Below, piece by piece: positions 25,772-38,677 of a stretch of DNA of 64,000 nt; within the stretch, counting starts at the first letter, position 1, and each line of letters begins with the position of its first letter. The position numbers and the translations under genes are program-made. Origin of the DNA: Myoxocephalus aenaeus (lineage: Eukaryota > Chordata > Actinopteri > Perciformes > Cottidae). The stretch covers positions 5,865,001 to 5,929,000 of the forward strand of contig JBAMJR010000140.1 of NCBI GenBank assembly GCA_038501785.1, in the 5' to 3' direction. The notes under the pieces were generated by a model. It saw only the letters and a program-made list of their open reading frames with translations. It made no database searches and was not told the origin of the DNA.

Positions 25772-28770
25772 CCCCTGTCGCCCACTTACTAAAAGACTTG
25801 AGTGTACATCACTTCAGTGCTGTTTATGCAGAGTTTTCCCACACCAAACGTTTTCCCAGACCAAGAAAAATGTTGAGCTGTAGAGTTAACGGCCTATAAA
25901 TTCCTCTGAAATCTTAAAAGCTCTCATTCCTTAAGTGTTTTGGCCTACGACAGGCTGGGATAGAATAGGTGGTTTTGTTCACTTGAGAAAGTCACGAGGA
26001 GACTCAAAAAGCTGGGTGAACACTTCACAGCCCTCACTGGAACTTAAGAGGTTGACTTTTGACAATCCATGGACTCGCTAGAGACACATTTGCCTTGAAA
26101 CTTCCTGGAAAAGCTCCTGACCTGCTGAGAGGTTGACAGCTCATGACTGCACACTGCAAAAAAAGGAAAAAAAGCAGAGCACCTTTTATCTTTTACATTT
26201 TTATTATGGAACTCCACACGGCATAACATAATTTGCTTAAATGGACCTAATCTAATCAACTTGTTTTTTTTTCTCTGAGATTGTCATTTTGTCAAATCTG
26301 TAACAAATTACCTCCTAATCTTTTTGATTTTAGAGCCAAAGTTTAAAAAAAATCCTCCTCATTTCCATTAACAGACTCAACGAGACCCACAGCCTGGAAT
26401 AACCCACCATTTTTTGTTAGGCTGTTTTTTTGCTTTTTTGCATTTTGAAGATGTTTTTTTTCTGACCGCACACTGATTATTAAACTGTATGTGCAAGAAT
26501 ATGAATGAACACTGATATCTGTTTTTATTGTTTACCTACTTTGCAGCTACAAATTTGTTCAAGTTCCACGACAGAAGGCCACACAATATCGTCTTTTTTT
26601 TTTCTGGAGGGGGAGACCTCTGACTGGCAGAGGTCAGACTGGCTATTATTATTATTATTATTATTATTGCGGACGGACTAAGTTTGGCTTCAGCCTGTTG
26701 CATCTGGATTTCACTTATACCGCAATGCATCACTCAAAGTGCATCCGTAGGATGTCAACCTCTGGGATTTACAACTGTTGAATTTTCAATGAAAACCTGC
26801 TGTCGCAATACTCAACCTGGAGGGATCCCTTGCACTGATGCTTCGATGCACACACATACACAAACACGCATACAATTTCAGACATGCTCACAAACATTGT
26901 CTCTCCCTCTCTGCATGCAGTGCCACATCTACAAGGCACACAGGTCAGGGAACATCAGCTATTACTGAATGACCTTAGTTACACACACTGTGCAACCTTT
27001 TTCTTTGTAGCTACACTGGATGACTTTCTTCTCTAAGGACACATGCACAAACAACCATTTTTTATAGTTAGTACTTTCTTCTACTGGATTTCATACTGTT
27101 TTTATACAGTGGACTCGTTCATCCTACGTCATACTGCTCGGATCTTGAACTGTGATTGCACCAGCTTCTTAATGCTCTGCTTTCTGTTCTTTGCCACTAA
27201 CATACTGTACAAGCTGATCCTCGCTGTCTGACAGTTTTAGAGAGCCAGAATATGCCTGCAAGTGTTTTAAAATAGGATGTGACCCAGAAAAAAATACAAA
27301 GAAATTCTGACAGGGTATCAGATCAAGAAAATACTAATGACACAATGAACTGGATCACAGCTTTAAATGCAGAGCAAAACGTGGGGACTGATGCTGAATC
27401 AGTTCAGAGTGCTTCACCCTCACTCTGCTGTTGTACTTGCAAACACTGTACAACTTCATCACAGGGACCCCCGCAGCTGTGTGTGAATCTGAATGTAGCT
27501 TGGCGTCATTGCAGATCACTGGTCAGCTGTGTTGGTCTCTTTTCCTCTCTGTCCCTCTTTTGTGGGGGCGAGGCAAATGGTGGAGTTTACTGTTTTGTAA
27601 GTCCGCCCGTGCTCTGAACAATGACGACAAACTACTGTACAGTGTTGAGCCTCGCAAAGCACCACTTGTTTTAAGAATGAGGGGGTGTATTGCAGTCTTA
27701 AAAGGCCTTTGTCTGTGATTCAGCGAGACAAGTTAAAGGGAGCAGAGTGTTCCTTACCCTTCAGTTACAGAGAGGGGTGTTTGTAGGGAAAGACATTCGA
27801 GATGATGCAAGTTTTCTCTAATCCTAACCACAAGGATACCAATGACACTTGAGGGTCATTCTAGTTCATGGTAGCTTTCTGTCTCGTTTAGAATGTGATC
27901 ATTGATCCACAACACTGTTCCAGGTTCAGATATCTTTTCAACCTTCTCATGGTGTAGTGCAGGACTGGCCATGGGTTAACCTGATCCCAGGTCTACGGTA
28001 AGTACGTTTCTCATCCGATAAATAAGGGCAGGCTAAAAGGTCATCTGGGGAGCAGAGACAGATCATGGCCGTTCAGGTTTTCTCTGCCTACACTGTGCTT
28101 TTCGCTCTTTTGATTTAGTATGTTTCATTCTTTCTTCTTTGGAGTACTGATTGATAAAATAATGATTAATGGGTTATTGAAGTGGGCAACAATTTAAACC
28201 GTTTAAAGTATTCCAGGTAAAACAATAAAACAGAGGGTATGGTGATGCTGGTTGATTGTTGATCAAAACAGTTGCTGAAGAGTCTAAAAATCATAATTTC
28301 ACTTTATGACACCAATCAAATTATATTCTGTTATGATTAAGAGAGAGTAATAGGGCGCCATGAACTGGACAAGGAATGATCATGTTAAACAGGTCATTGT
28401 TTATATATGGCGTCCTCCTCGGTTGACGTCCCACATTGCTGCAGTTGTGTGTTTTAGTTGAACTTGTTTCTCCACTTTTTCCAAGTGTGGCAGTAACAAG
28501 TAAAGTTTGGATATCTTGACCAGTTGCACTGGCCTATACACAGAAATGACATCAACCACAGGGGCCGTCATATTGCCACCTGGATCAGTTCCTTGTATTT
28601 CTTTCCTAGATGCTTCTCTCCTTTCTTTCTGATTACAAATCTGGGCCTTTATGTGGTAATTTGCTGTGATGGAAAAGGACAAAATGTTTTCCTTCTTCTT
28701 TTTTTTAAACCGTCTGTCTGTTCACAGTGTGAAATCTTTCCACTTTTCATATTTAATGAATAAAACTGTT
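25772..28770 (+). other. Probable long 3' UTR of amer2
   Basis: About 3 kb downstream of the amer2 stop has no other recognisable gene and is AT-rich with T and A runs. A canonical AATAAA is at 28759-28764. A (TTA)n tract lies at 26644-26668. That the transcript really runs this far is inference; earlier weak signals such as ATTAAA at about 26478 could also be used. Confidence 0.4.
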
Positions 28771-29515
28771 TGCGCTGATAGACGAGCTCATGACTCTTTG
28801 TAACCGCATTTTACACAATAATCCATACACTTCAAGGTCAGAGGCTTCATGTGCTTGTATAATTATAGAAAAATCAGATAGAGCCCCTCTCTCATCAACC
28901 ACCCTCCTCCATCATTCCTCCCCCACATCCTGGTGGCTTAGATCTCCACGGAGTAGGTTGGGTGAGAAACAGAGATGCTTTTGTTGATGTGCAGCATGTG
29001 GCATTTGTGTTGTGACATCACACATGGAGAGAGGTCTGCTTAGCTTGGGAGCAATAGGTTATCAATACATTATATTGATTGCTGAGATGAAAGCCTGACG
29101 GATGTGTCATTGTCTGTGCTGTTGGTCTCTCGTGGGTAAAGATGCACAGAGACAGGGACAGCAGCCAAAATGATGACAAAGGCAGGCAGCTGATGCCCCT
29201 GGACATGGAACCGGTGTGTCCTGAATACAAATGAAAGGGAAACTCTCATTGTTTTCGAGGAAGACACATGTTGCCATGGAGAAGCTCATATGTTGTTGTG
29301 GTGAGGGTGCGCATGCATGTGTAGTGGGAGGAGGATTTGGTGCAGTGCGAATCCCCTTTGTAATGGTGCAGCACCCCCACCCCCCCATCCAGTTCTCTCT
29401 CTCCGTTTCTGCACACTGAGGTCTATGTAAAAGCCTTACGTAAGACCATAACACTCAGTTGTACCAGCCCACTGGATCAAAGCGAGTGATGCTGACAGTG
29501 AGACTGGTGTGTGTG

Positions 29516-29586
<71 letters not shown>

Positions 29587-31189
29587 GTCCGCGCACACGT
29601 GTGTGTCGGCTGAACTCATCATTAATCTGCTGCTGCTGGGGTGCTGGATGTGAAAACTTTCAGGCTTCAAAGCTCTTGAATAACGCTTTTTAGCTAGCTG
29701 ATGTGTCATGGTTCAGCTCCACTCCCTCCCCCTTACTAGTGTTTTCATCCTGTCTGTCTGTTTGTTTACTAACTGTCCTGTCATTTCAGATCCTGCTCCA
29801 CGCCCCATTCATTCAATGATATGTATGGTGTACTAATAACACTGTCATATAATTATGAGTGCTTTCAACACATCCATAAGTTACTTAAGCGCTAAATAAA
29901 CTTGAGACGGTCTCGTAAATAAATGATTCCTTGACGGCAGAATCTATAGCGCTTCATACAGGAAGTCATGATGATGTGAGGACGGATCTTGCCGATCTCA
30001 AAGAACTCTCTCCCAATAAAACTAATATAACTAATATCGCTCCTTCATCAATGAGGAAGTGAGTTTTTGTCCGGTGGGAGTGGCCAGCTTATCCAGTGAA
30101 TTTCAGTAAGCCTGCAGGTTAAAATTTTTGGCTGTGTTGCTATGGTGATTTATCTAAGCTTGCTTCGAGAAACCGAAAAGCCAGACCTATGTCATCTTAT
30201 CCTGACAATTAGCCCGCTAACTCAGTAAGCCAGGTACGAGAAACAGGGCCCAGATCCTGCTCCACGCCCCCTTCATTCTGTCAGTCACTCCCTCCTCGTC
30301 AGCCCTCCATGCCCGTCTCACCTGCTGCACATTCCCTCGTTATTTCTTCCCTACTTAGTTCCCCTCACTTGCACTTGTCCCCTGCCAGATTGTATCTTGT
30401 GTGTTTCCGACCAAGCTCTCCAGCGTTGTTTTGTGTCTACCTGTTTCTGCCTGTTTTGTTCCTGCTAGTAAAGGACTCTTATTTGCTACCACTGTTTGGT
30501 GTAGCCAAAACATTATGAATAAGTAACACAAGAAGAGAAGAGTCATTAGATATCAGCAAGCTGATTATTTAACAGCATGTTACTGTATTGCCTGTCTATT
30601 GTTTGCTAACATTAGCTGATATTAGCACCCAGCTAAACTGCACTAGAACAAGAAAAGCCTGAAGTGGCACAACCCACAAGTTTCCCAGAGTTGACTCCCT
30701 GTTCCCCAGAGTCGACTCCCGAGTCTTGCTCCCCGTCTGGTTCCGAGTGTACTTAATGGAATTGTTATACTGTTATTGCTGATGAGCTTTACTTTTCATT
30801 TTCAAGACTATGAATGTACTGTTTCTTGTTTAAAAAGTAGCATAGTGTTTAAAATGAGAGGTATGAGTGCTTTTTCATCTGGTTATTGTAGATAATCCAT
30901 TACGAGTGTGCATTAATGAGCTACTTTCCAGCTCATGTCTGGATGTCTTTCAGCTGATTTTAAGATGTGTTGTCTGTGTTTAAAGCCAAGTTGGCGTCTA
31001 CTGATTTTCAATTTGAAGCTATCGTAATTTTAAATAACTATATATATATTGTGTTAGTAATCAATTAGGTGTTTCTATTTTACTGCAAAGCACAGTGCAG
31101 CAGATGGACATTTATCTTATAGAAGATAATATAGCATACAAAAGCTTTTCAGAAAGAACAATAAAGAAGCTCTTTTTAGAATTAAATTA

Positions 31190-31280
<91 letters not shown>

Positions 31281-31546
31281 AAAAGCTGTACCCCACATTT
31301 CTCATGGCAGCCACTCTACAATCGTTCCCATGGTAACTCCACTAGGTCAACCAATGAAAAGAGGGGGCTGGGCAAGAAAGGAGGATGGGCGTTTGGGGGG
31401 TTGCTGACACAGTGTGTGAGAACCGGGACTGGAGTTGAACATTTACACATATCTAAACACACGGAAACCTACATATTGAAGTAAATATGCACATAAACAC
31501 ACCCTCTGAACACACCAACGTGTCAGGCGAAGGTTCCACTCTACAC
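28771..31546. other. Intergenic region, mostly repeats
   Basis: No gene was recognised. It contains (TG)n at 29506-29582 and at 31192-31279. A 28-bp direct repeat with one mismatch (CAGATCCTGCTCCACGCCCC and onward) occurs at about 29788 and 30251. After the second copy, 30251-30520 is C/T-rich and resembles the LTR of a teleost retroelement, but I find no partner LTR or internal coding region. Confidence 0.5.
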
Positions 31547-33050
31547 CAGTGGCGTCCCTAGGCTAAAGCCCCGGATGTTTTTTAATTAGCCCCGAATATT
31601 AATAAAAAAAAAAAAAGAAAATACGTCATTCACCCAAAACAGCGGCGTCAGTGTGCGCCCCCCTATTATACAAGTCGTCATTTAAGTTTCTCTTTCCTAT
31701 AGAACAGGTCTACACCTTGCTCTGTTATTAAACAAACTAAACGGACGTATTTTATTGATCTTATCCACACACAGCTTGTCATTTCTGTCTCTAAATGGTC
31801 GCGTTAACACTTCTCCTCTGCTCTGCATCGCGCATGGCGGAGTTCCACCGCGATGCGCACAGACACGTGCGCGCGCACACACAGGTGAGCACTGAGCACA
31901 CAACAGCGGACAGAGAGCGTCGAAAAATATGTCACGTGAAAAGCAGACCGCTATATCTGCGTTTTTTAAGCAACAGCAGCTCTCCTGTGAGGAACAACCG
32001 GAGTTCTCCTCGCACCGGAGCAGCTCTCCTGGTCCAGGTGAAAGAGACAAAGTGCTCTTGTCTTCTACCAACAATGAGCTGCTGGCTTCACACATTACAA
32101 AAGTACAAAGTACACGGACATAAAACTAAGTCATTAATAAATACATGGAGAAATGCCTGTACTTTCGGGTAAATGGTTACGGTGCGCCGTTAACAGGTTA
32201 CGCTTGCGCATGCGCGACTCGACTCAAATCTACAACCCCGTTTATAAAAGATGTGTAGAGGAAAGCAGCTCACTGCAGCCACTAATAATGATACAACCTG
32301 ATGCTGACATATCTGCACTCATTCTGTTTTGTTTGGCAAAAATAAATAGCTTATTGTTTTCCACAATGAGCTATTTAGTAGTAACTAAATATTAGTATTT
32401 TTTTTTGCACAGATACAACTTCCTGTTCATTGATCTAAGTGATTGCAATTAAAACATTAAAAAAAAATTCTGATGGAGCAATCTGATTTACTTGAAACTT
32501 TAAGTGATTGCAATTTTCTTTATTCTGTTATTTATAAAAGCGCAGATGGAATCACAAAATGTTATTTAGAGAAAAAGTTTGAGAACCACTACTTTAAGTG
32601 TTTGTGTTGGTTGAGCACTATTAGCATTATTAGCATCTTATGTCTAAATATTATGTTAAAGAGTATGTTATGTTAAATAATGTTAAAGAATATGTAAAGA
32701 ATAAATACATATGAGTATGTAAAGAGCATTACATGTACAATGTAAACACTGTACATGACAAGATGCATGGTTCATTAAACATCTCAATGTTTACTGTTGC
32801 TGAATGGTTGCTGTTGGTATGTTCAACATGATGAATGGGGCATTTTTGTGCCTGGGCTATTGAGGGAAGTTTGTGAACATTGCTAGCCTATTTGGTATTA
32901 ACTGGTAACCATGAAATGCCTCAATTCAATTCAGTCCAGAAGAGCAGGTACCTGTAGGGTTTGTGGAGAGTGTTTCTATGTCTAAAAATTTCACTGCTTC
33001 ACTCTTCTGGGCTAAGCCCCAGATGTGTCAAAATCCTAGAGACGCCCCTG
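31547..33050 (+). mobile_element. hAT-type transposon with TIRs and 8-bp target duplication
   Basis: The ends are CAGTGGCGTCCCTAGG and, read inward from the right, CAGGGGCGTCTCTAGG (14 of 16 match). The flanking 8 bases CTCTACAC are repeated exactly at 31539-31546 and 33051-33058, the size made by hAT transposases. Inside, 31929-32123 encodes a short N-terminal piece, MSREKQTAISAFFKQQQL, like the start of ZMYM/TTF-type hAT transposases, but no catalytic domain follows. A second hAT-like end (reverse of AGTGGTTCTCAAAC) near 32590 suggests a further nested fragment. The element is 1,504 bp and non-autonomous. Confidence 0.85.
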
Positions 33051-33489
33051 CTCTACACCACCGCTTTTCACCTCTGCAACCTCATAGGAAGCCCCCAGCA
33101 TCACCTCCGCCATTTTTACTTCCCTGTTCGTCTACCCTACCGCACTTCTCTCTCTCTCCTATGATGCCACGGTTCCTCTGAGGGCAATGTTGTGTAATCC
33201 TTTCACTTGTCAATAATTCATCAGCAGACTGTGGATGGGTAGAGTTCTTTGGCTCACTGGGAAGATGGGAGCATGCAGAATAGTGGGATACTGCGAAAAG
33301 CTTCAGCACCACAGCCAAATCTGGTGTACACTATAGTTTACCGGTACAAATTATGACTTTGAAGGGATGAAGCGACACAAAACAAGAATGTTTACTTGTG
33401 TTTAAAACTGAATGGAGCAGCAAAGTAGAATACTAATTGAATTATGAATCACAAGATGAATGATGACATGAAATTCCCTTTCACCCTAG

Positions 33490-34065
33490 AACACTAACGT
33501 TAAAAACAGTAACACCATCACTAACGTCGGGTATATTTTACCCAATATAATATACCTGATAAAAAATACTTCTCATCAAAATATATTCAAATACACCAAT
33601 ACCAGGCAAATTGTAGTACTCTTCTTTTATTTTACCCTAAAGAACTTCTCATAAAACGAAAAACAGGTATCATGGGGGGACCCTAAAAAAATGGCTCAAA
33701 TCGGGTGAAAAATTAGGGAATCGTCAATGTAACATGATTACAAATATAAATAATGGAGATATGAACTTGTTCTTTGGTCCAACCCGATCCTGGGACATGT
33801 GAGCCTTGTCCTGTGAAGGAAAAGTCTCCCTGCAATGGTAAAACCCATCCGAAATGTTTTTACCCTCTATCACTAACGTCGGGTGAAAATCACGCCTGTT
33901 GAAAAAACAGGGATTGGACCAGAGAGACACGCCCACCTTCAATAACATCTGTGAGCAGCCTGAAGCTACACAAGGACCCACACAACTTAGACAAAAGCAA
34001 CACAATGAACATTTTGTAACCACAATCGCTCGGGTGAAAATCCCCCGACATTAGAGTCTGCTAAT
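33490..34065 (+). repeat. Interspersed repeat copy A, unclassified
   Basis: The stretch starts near CCCTAGAACACTAACG and holds several CTAACGTCGGGT motifs. It ends near CGGGTGAAAATCCCCCG. About 200 bp of it (33680-33880) recurs inverted at 43420-43620. It may be a non-autonomous DNA element. I could not fix ends or a target duplication. Confidence 0.6.
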
Positions 34066-34125
34066 ATGGGGACCCTTTTATGTCAGGTCACAAGGTACAA
34101 ATCAAGAAAAAAACATGGAATAAAT

Positions 34126-34500
34126 CAGTGGTTCTCAAACTTTTTTGTCACACCCCACTTTGGAGGAAGAAAAATGTTCATACCACACCACAAACAAATG
34201 CCTATTGTGGCTGCAATTAACTTGTTTTGCACTGAATATATTTTTAAGATAATCACAATAACGTGCAACCGTGCAAAACAAAACAGAATGAGTGCAGCAG
34301 ATATGTGTGAGCCATCACGTTATCAGTATTAGTGAGCTGCTTAGATTTGATACGGCCGCTCTCAATTCATGCTCAATGTTGAGCTTAGATCTGTTTTCTG
34401 TTTTGAGAGACTGTTCTGCCCCACATTTTCATGTGTTGCATTCGAGACACCAAGTGGTTGAGAATGTAATTGCATCTTCGTTTATCCCTCCTCTCTTACC
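34126..34500 (+). mobile_element. Truncated hAT-like fragment
   Basis: It begins CAGTGGTTCTCAAAC followed by TTTTTTGTCACACCCC, a widespread vertebrate hAT terminus. The matching right terminus is not present, so its right limit is approximate. No coding capacity was seen. Confidence 0.5.
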
Positions 34501-34959
34501 GTAGTTAGTTCTGATTCTACTTTTCACACTTACTGTCTGGTAGCCTCTAAAGATCTAAGTATGTAAGTACATCTGTATGTAGCATGTACATCTTCTATGA
34601 TATGTTCTCTGTGTGTTTACCGTTTTAGTACAACCTTGTGTTGTATAGATACTAATCGCGATTAGCATTTCTGCATTGACATCAATGTTAAAATTAGCTT
34701 AGACACTAACTGGTCAAGGGAGTTATATGTTAATTGTTACTTACCTTTTCTGGCATAATGGCTGTATGTTGCATCAGAGCTTAATATTCATGTGTATGTA
34801 TGTGGACTGTTTGTAAGCTCATTTCATTCAAACTAAAAACCCTAAACTCCACTCCGGATTCCTGGGTCTTTATTTTATGTATCTGCTGTTAGCTATCTGC
34901 TAAGCTAACTTATAGAAGCAAGGGCAGAATAGAGGCAACAGCTTTTGGCAAAACACCAA

Positions 34960-35040
34960 GAATCGGCGAGTCTCGCATGCGCAAGCGTAACCTGTTAACT
35001 GCGTAACAATATTTTATGTCCGTGTACTTTGTACTTTTGT
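34960..35040 (-). repeat. Third partial copy of the 31.5-kb hAT interior
   Basis: CGCATGCGCAAGCGTAACC and CTGTTAACTGCGTAAC are the inverted form of sequence at about 32180-32222 inside the 31547-33050 element. The fragment ends where the SINE-like sequence begins. Confidence 0.65.
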
Positions 35041-35049
35041 GCTATGTAA

Positions 35050-35260
35050 ATATCTAATGTAGCTCATGGAGATTTGTCGTCCTGAAACCACAAGGTAGCC
35101 GGTTCGATCCCTGTTCTCCCCATAGTTTGCATGTCGAAGTGTCCTTGAGAAAGACATTGAAACCCCAGCGCTTCACAGCAGCACACTGCTCCTTAAATAC
35201 AAAGGATGGGTAAAATGCAGAGAATCATTTCCCCACTGTGGGATTAATAAAGGATTATAT
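35050..35260 (+). mobile_element. Diverged tRNA-derived SINE, second copy
   Basis: It shares GTAGCCGGTTCGATCCC (B box), CATGTCGAAGTGTCC and a GGGTAAAATGCAGAGAA tail with the SINE at 14402-14634, with many substitutions and a damaged A box (TGTAGCTCATGG). The older divergence suggests an earlier insertion. Confidence 0.7.
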
Positions 35261-35374
35261 ATTTTTGTATTATTATATTTAAAAAAAATACATTATTATA
35301 ATGAAATAAAATAAAAAACAGCATCTGGAGACAGGTCCATACACTCCATATGTACGGTATGCTTGTGTTGTGAG

Positions 35375-37307
35375 CAGTGGCGGCCGGCCAATAGAGGGCC
35401 GCGGGGCCTGGCCCCACCCACCTTGAGCCAGAAAAAAAAAAAAAAAAAAAAACATTATTTATAATTTTAATTATAAAAAAATATATACAAATATTAATAA
35501 CTTATACTAATTGTCAATATTTATGTGTTTGAGCTATGGAATGTATCCGGTAATATTTGTAAAATAGGATATCTGCGCTAAATATCTGCTTTTCCTGCTC
35601 GTCCTCTCTGCTCTGAGCTGCTCATGCACTTCTCTGCTGGTCTCTAATGCTCGTGCACATGCCGGGGCCACGAAGCATTTGGCCCAAGAAAGTCGGGTCT
35701 AATACGCAGTTTAGCCAATCACTGACTAAAGATATAAATGATGGACATATCATTTATCCAATCCGCGCCCTAAGAAGGACTTCTGCGGTGCCAGGCCCCG
35801 GGTGCGCGTTCACAGCTAGTCTCTCGTTCTCGTCTCGCGTGTTCTCGTTCTCTTCGCTTGTATTCTCGTCTGCCATCTCTCTCAGCGCCATTTTAACGTC
35901 ATGACAACGGAGCCCTAAGACCAGGGGCGTCTCTAGGATTTTGACACATCTGGGGCTTAGCCCAGATGAGTGAAGCAGTGAAATTTTTAGACATAGAAAC
36001 ACTCTCCACAAACCCTACAGGTACCTGCTCTTCTGGACTGAATTGAATTGAGGCATTTCATGGTTACCAGTTAATACCAAATAGGCTAGCAATTTTCACA
36101 AACTTCCCTCAATAGCCCAGGCACAAAAATGCCCCATTCATCATGTTGAACATACCAGGGGCGTCTCTAGGATTTTGACTCATCTGGGGCAAAACGCCAA
36201 AAAATAAGCGAGTCGAACCTGTTAACGGCGTAACTATTTACCCGAGAGTACAGGCATTTCTCCATGCATTTATTAATGACTGAGTTTTATATCCGTGTAC
36301 TTTGTACTTTGTACTATGTGAAGCCAGCAGCTCATTGTTGGTAGAAGACACGAGCACTTTGTCTCTTTCACCTGAGCAGGAGAGCTGCTCCGGTGTGAGG
36401 AGAACTCCGGTGTTCCTCACATGAGAGCTGCTGTTGCATCTTCACCCTGGGAGCGTTTAAAACGCAGATATAGGTCTGCTTTTCACGCGACATATTTTTC
36501 GACGCTCTCTGTCCGCTGCTGTGTGCTCAGTGCTCACCTGTGTGTGCGCGCGCATCGCGGCGGAACTCCGCTGTGCGCGATGCAGAGCAGAGGAGAAGCG
36601 TTAACGCGACCATGTAGAGACCGAAATGACAAGCTGTGTGTGGATAAGATCAATAACATACGGCCGTTTAGTTAGTTTAATAACAGAACAAGGTGTAGAC
36701 CTGTTCTATAGGAAAGAGAAACTTAAATGACACGCTGGTAACTGACCGTCTGATACAATTTGATGATGTAGTTATAATTTCCCATCATGTAAAGTTATTT
36801 GTAAGATTTTACATACATTGTATTGTAGAAATACTTGACTTTAACATAAGTGTTCAATCAGAATCACTTTCATCAAAATAGCTTTATTGATAATGTAAGT
36901 TGATTTATCTTTTACAGGTATGTGACCATCCTGATGAAGCCAAGGAGCGGTTCTCCTCTTCACAGAGACTGTCACTCTTCTCAGGATCCTCATCACCATG
37001 ACAACAGCTGAATCCGAGAGGTGTTTCTGTACTTTGAAGAGGATCAAGACCTTCCTGAGAAACACCATGACACAGGATGGCCTTAATGCTCTGGCTATGC
37101 TCTCCATGGAGAAGAAACTTGTCAGGGACATGCCTGACTTCAACAAGAAGGCCATTGAGAGGTTTGCCACTCAGGACAGAAGAGCAAAGTTTCTTTATAA
37201 ATAATCTGTCTCAAAAAAATATGCAGGTTTCCTCACCACACTGAATGTGTTTCCCCAACAAACAAGGTTCATATGGGGAATCTTAAAATATAAACTTGTT
37301 CTATTAG

Positions 37308-37403
<96 letters not shown>

Positions 37404-37582
37404 AAAGTACTGAATTGTATGAATAATGTCCTTATTATGTCAGTGTTGGAATAAATGTTTAAATATTCAACTGCAAAGTAGTAATGTGTTTTTGATACCT
37501 TTTTTGCATTGAATCATAATAGGATGTTTGCTGAAATTGATTGGCTGGCCCCACCCAAAAAAAAATCCACCAGCCACCACTG
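35375..37582 (+). mobile_element. Composite hAT element with transposase C-terminal domain
   Basis: The left end CAGTGGCGGCCGGCCAATAG and the right end, read inward, CAGTGGTGGCTGGTGGATTT form imperfect terminal repeats. A GGCCCCACCC motif sits just inside both ends. I see no clear 8-bp duplication. The interior is a patchwork: an inverted copy of the right end of the 31547 element (about 35925-36155), a second inverted end plus interior (about 36155-36730), then a C-terminal hAT domain (36998-37204). A (TG)n(TA)n tract lies at 37312-37402. The element appears to have been a target for, or to have captured, other hAT DNA. Confidence 0.65.
36998..37204 (+). pseudogene. hAT transposase C-terminal dimerisation domain, fragment
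   Basis: A 68-residue frame contains TTAESERCFCTLKRIKTFLR and LNALAMLSMEKKLV, the pattern of the hAT family dimerisation region in ZMYM/TTF-type transposases, and ends FATQDRRAKFLYK then stop. The DDE catalytic parts upstream are absent, so it is a remnant and not a working transposase. The upstream AG at about 36916-36918 could act as a splice acceptor, in which case this was the last exon. Confidence 0.75.
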
Positions 37583-37669
37583 GTGTGTATTTTCTGGGAT
37601 GTAAAATACTCATAAAAAAACATATACTGCGTGACTGGCCTGTCAGGTCATATTTCTCTAGACCCTAAG

Positions 37670-38677
37670 CAGTGTTCCCTCTAAGCTGCGCACGTGCGCG
37701 GCCGCGCAGGCCAGTCGAAGTGGCCGCGCAATCGATTTTTCAGACCGCGCACATTTTTCAGACCGCGCAAACGATTTTTTTTCAGGGGTTAAAAATCTTT
37801 TTTGCGCCAGTGTTTCTGAGATAGGAGTGAGCCAACTCCGCAATAGAAGATCTTTGACGCGTCGAGTCTTCTTGGCCAATCAGCGTCCCGTTTCTCGACA
37901 TGCGCTCTCTGTACCTCTGCTAGCGCTCTGCCTCCGTTAGCACCCCCCACCCCCGCTGTCCTCCTCCGGCCGCCAGGAGTGAAGCTCGCCTAGAGCGCCA
38001 CATGAGCTAGGGCCGGCGCTGTTTAGGCTACTCTTGGCGGGCCCTGCTCCAGCAGTTATAGGCTACCATGGCGAAAAGAAAGGCAGAGCAGGTGCCACAT
38101 AGCCAGATAGGCCTATCTCCCTCAATGACATTCAAATGACATGTTTTGTAGCCTAGTTTGTTGCAAACCACTCCAGTTATTAAATTGTTTATTTAGGCTA
38201 CCTTTAGGAAAAATGACACCATGTCAATTTTATAGGCCTATAATTATTGTTAAGCACTGCATTAGCATTTTTCGTTCAATGAAGTTCCACTTAAATGTTG
38301 TACCTGCTGAGAAATGACTAAACACCTTTGATACTTTTATTTTGTATATATATCATTATCAGTCATAACCAGTGAACCAGTCATAACCTCCCCTTATTGA
38401 AGATTGAAGTTCAACAAAGATCCTTTAAGTTCAACTAAACTGACTGGTAAAACACCATCATTAAAATGTTCCCAAAGTCCAGCCATTATAAAGGATATTG
38501 AATAAATACCAACCTTGTATACATAGTGATGCATTTGCTGTCATCTCTTTGAATCCCCTATGGCTAACGCAGGCTTGTGGTCATTTTCGGCAGGTCGCGA
38601 ATTGCTCACAGTGCTGAAATGTGCACTCAGAAAAAAAAAAAATTGCTCAGTGCTGAAAAAAATTAGAGGGAACATTG
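37670..38677. mobile_element. hAT-type non-autonomous element with 8-bp target duplication
   Basis: The left end is CAGTGTTCCCTCTAAGCTGC; the right end read inward is CAATGTTCCCTCTAAT. ACCCTAAG is duplicated exactly at 37662-37669 and 38678-38685. The left end is followed by a GC-rich stretch of GCGCA/GCGGC repeats able to fold (37680-37760). The 1,008-bp element has no transposase frame. Confidence 0.88.
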
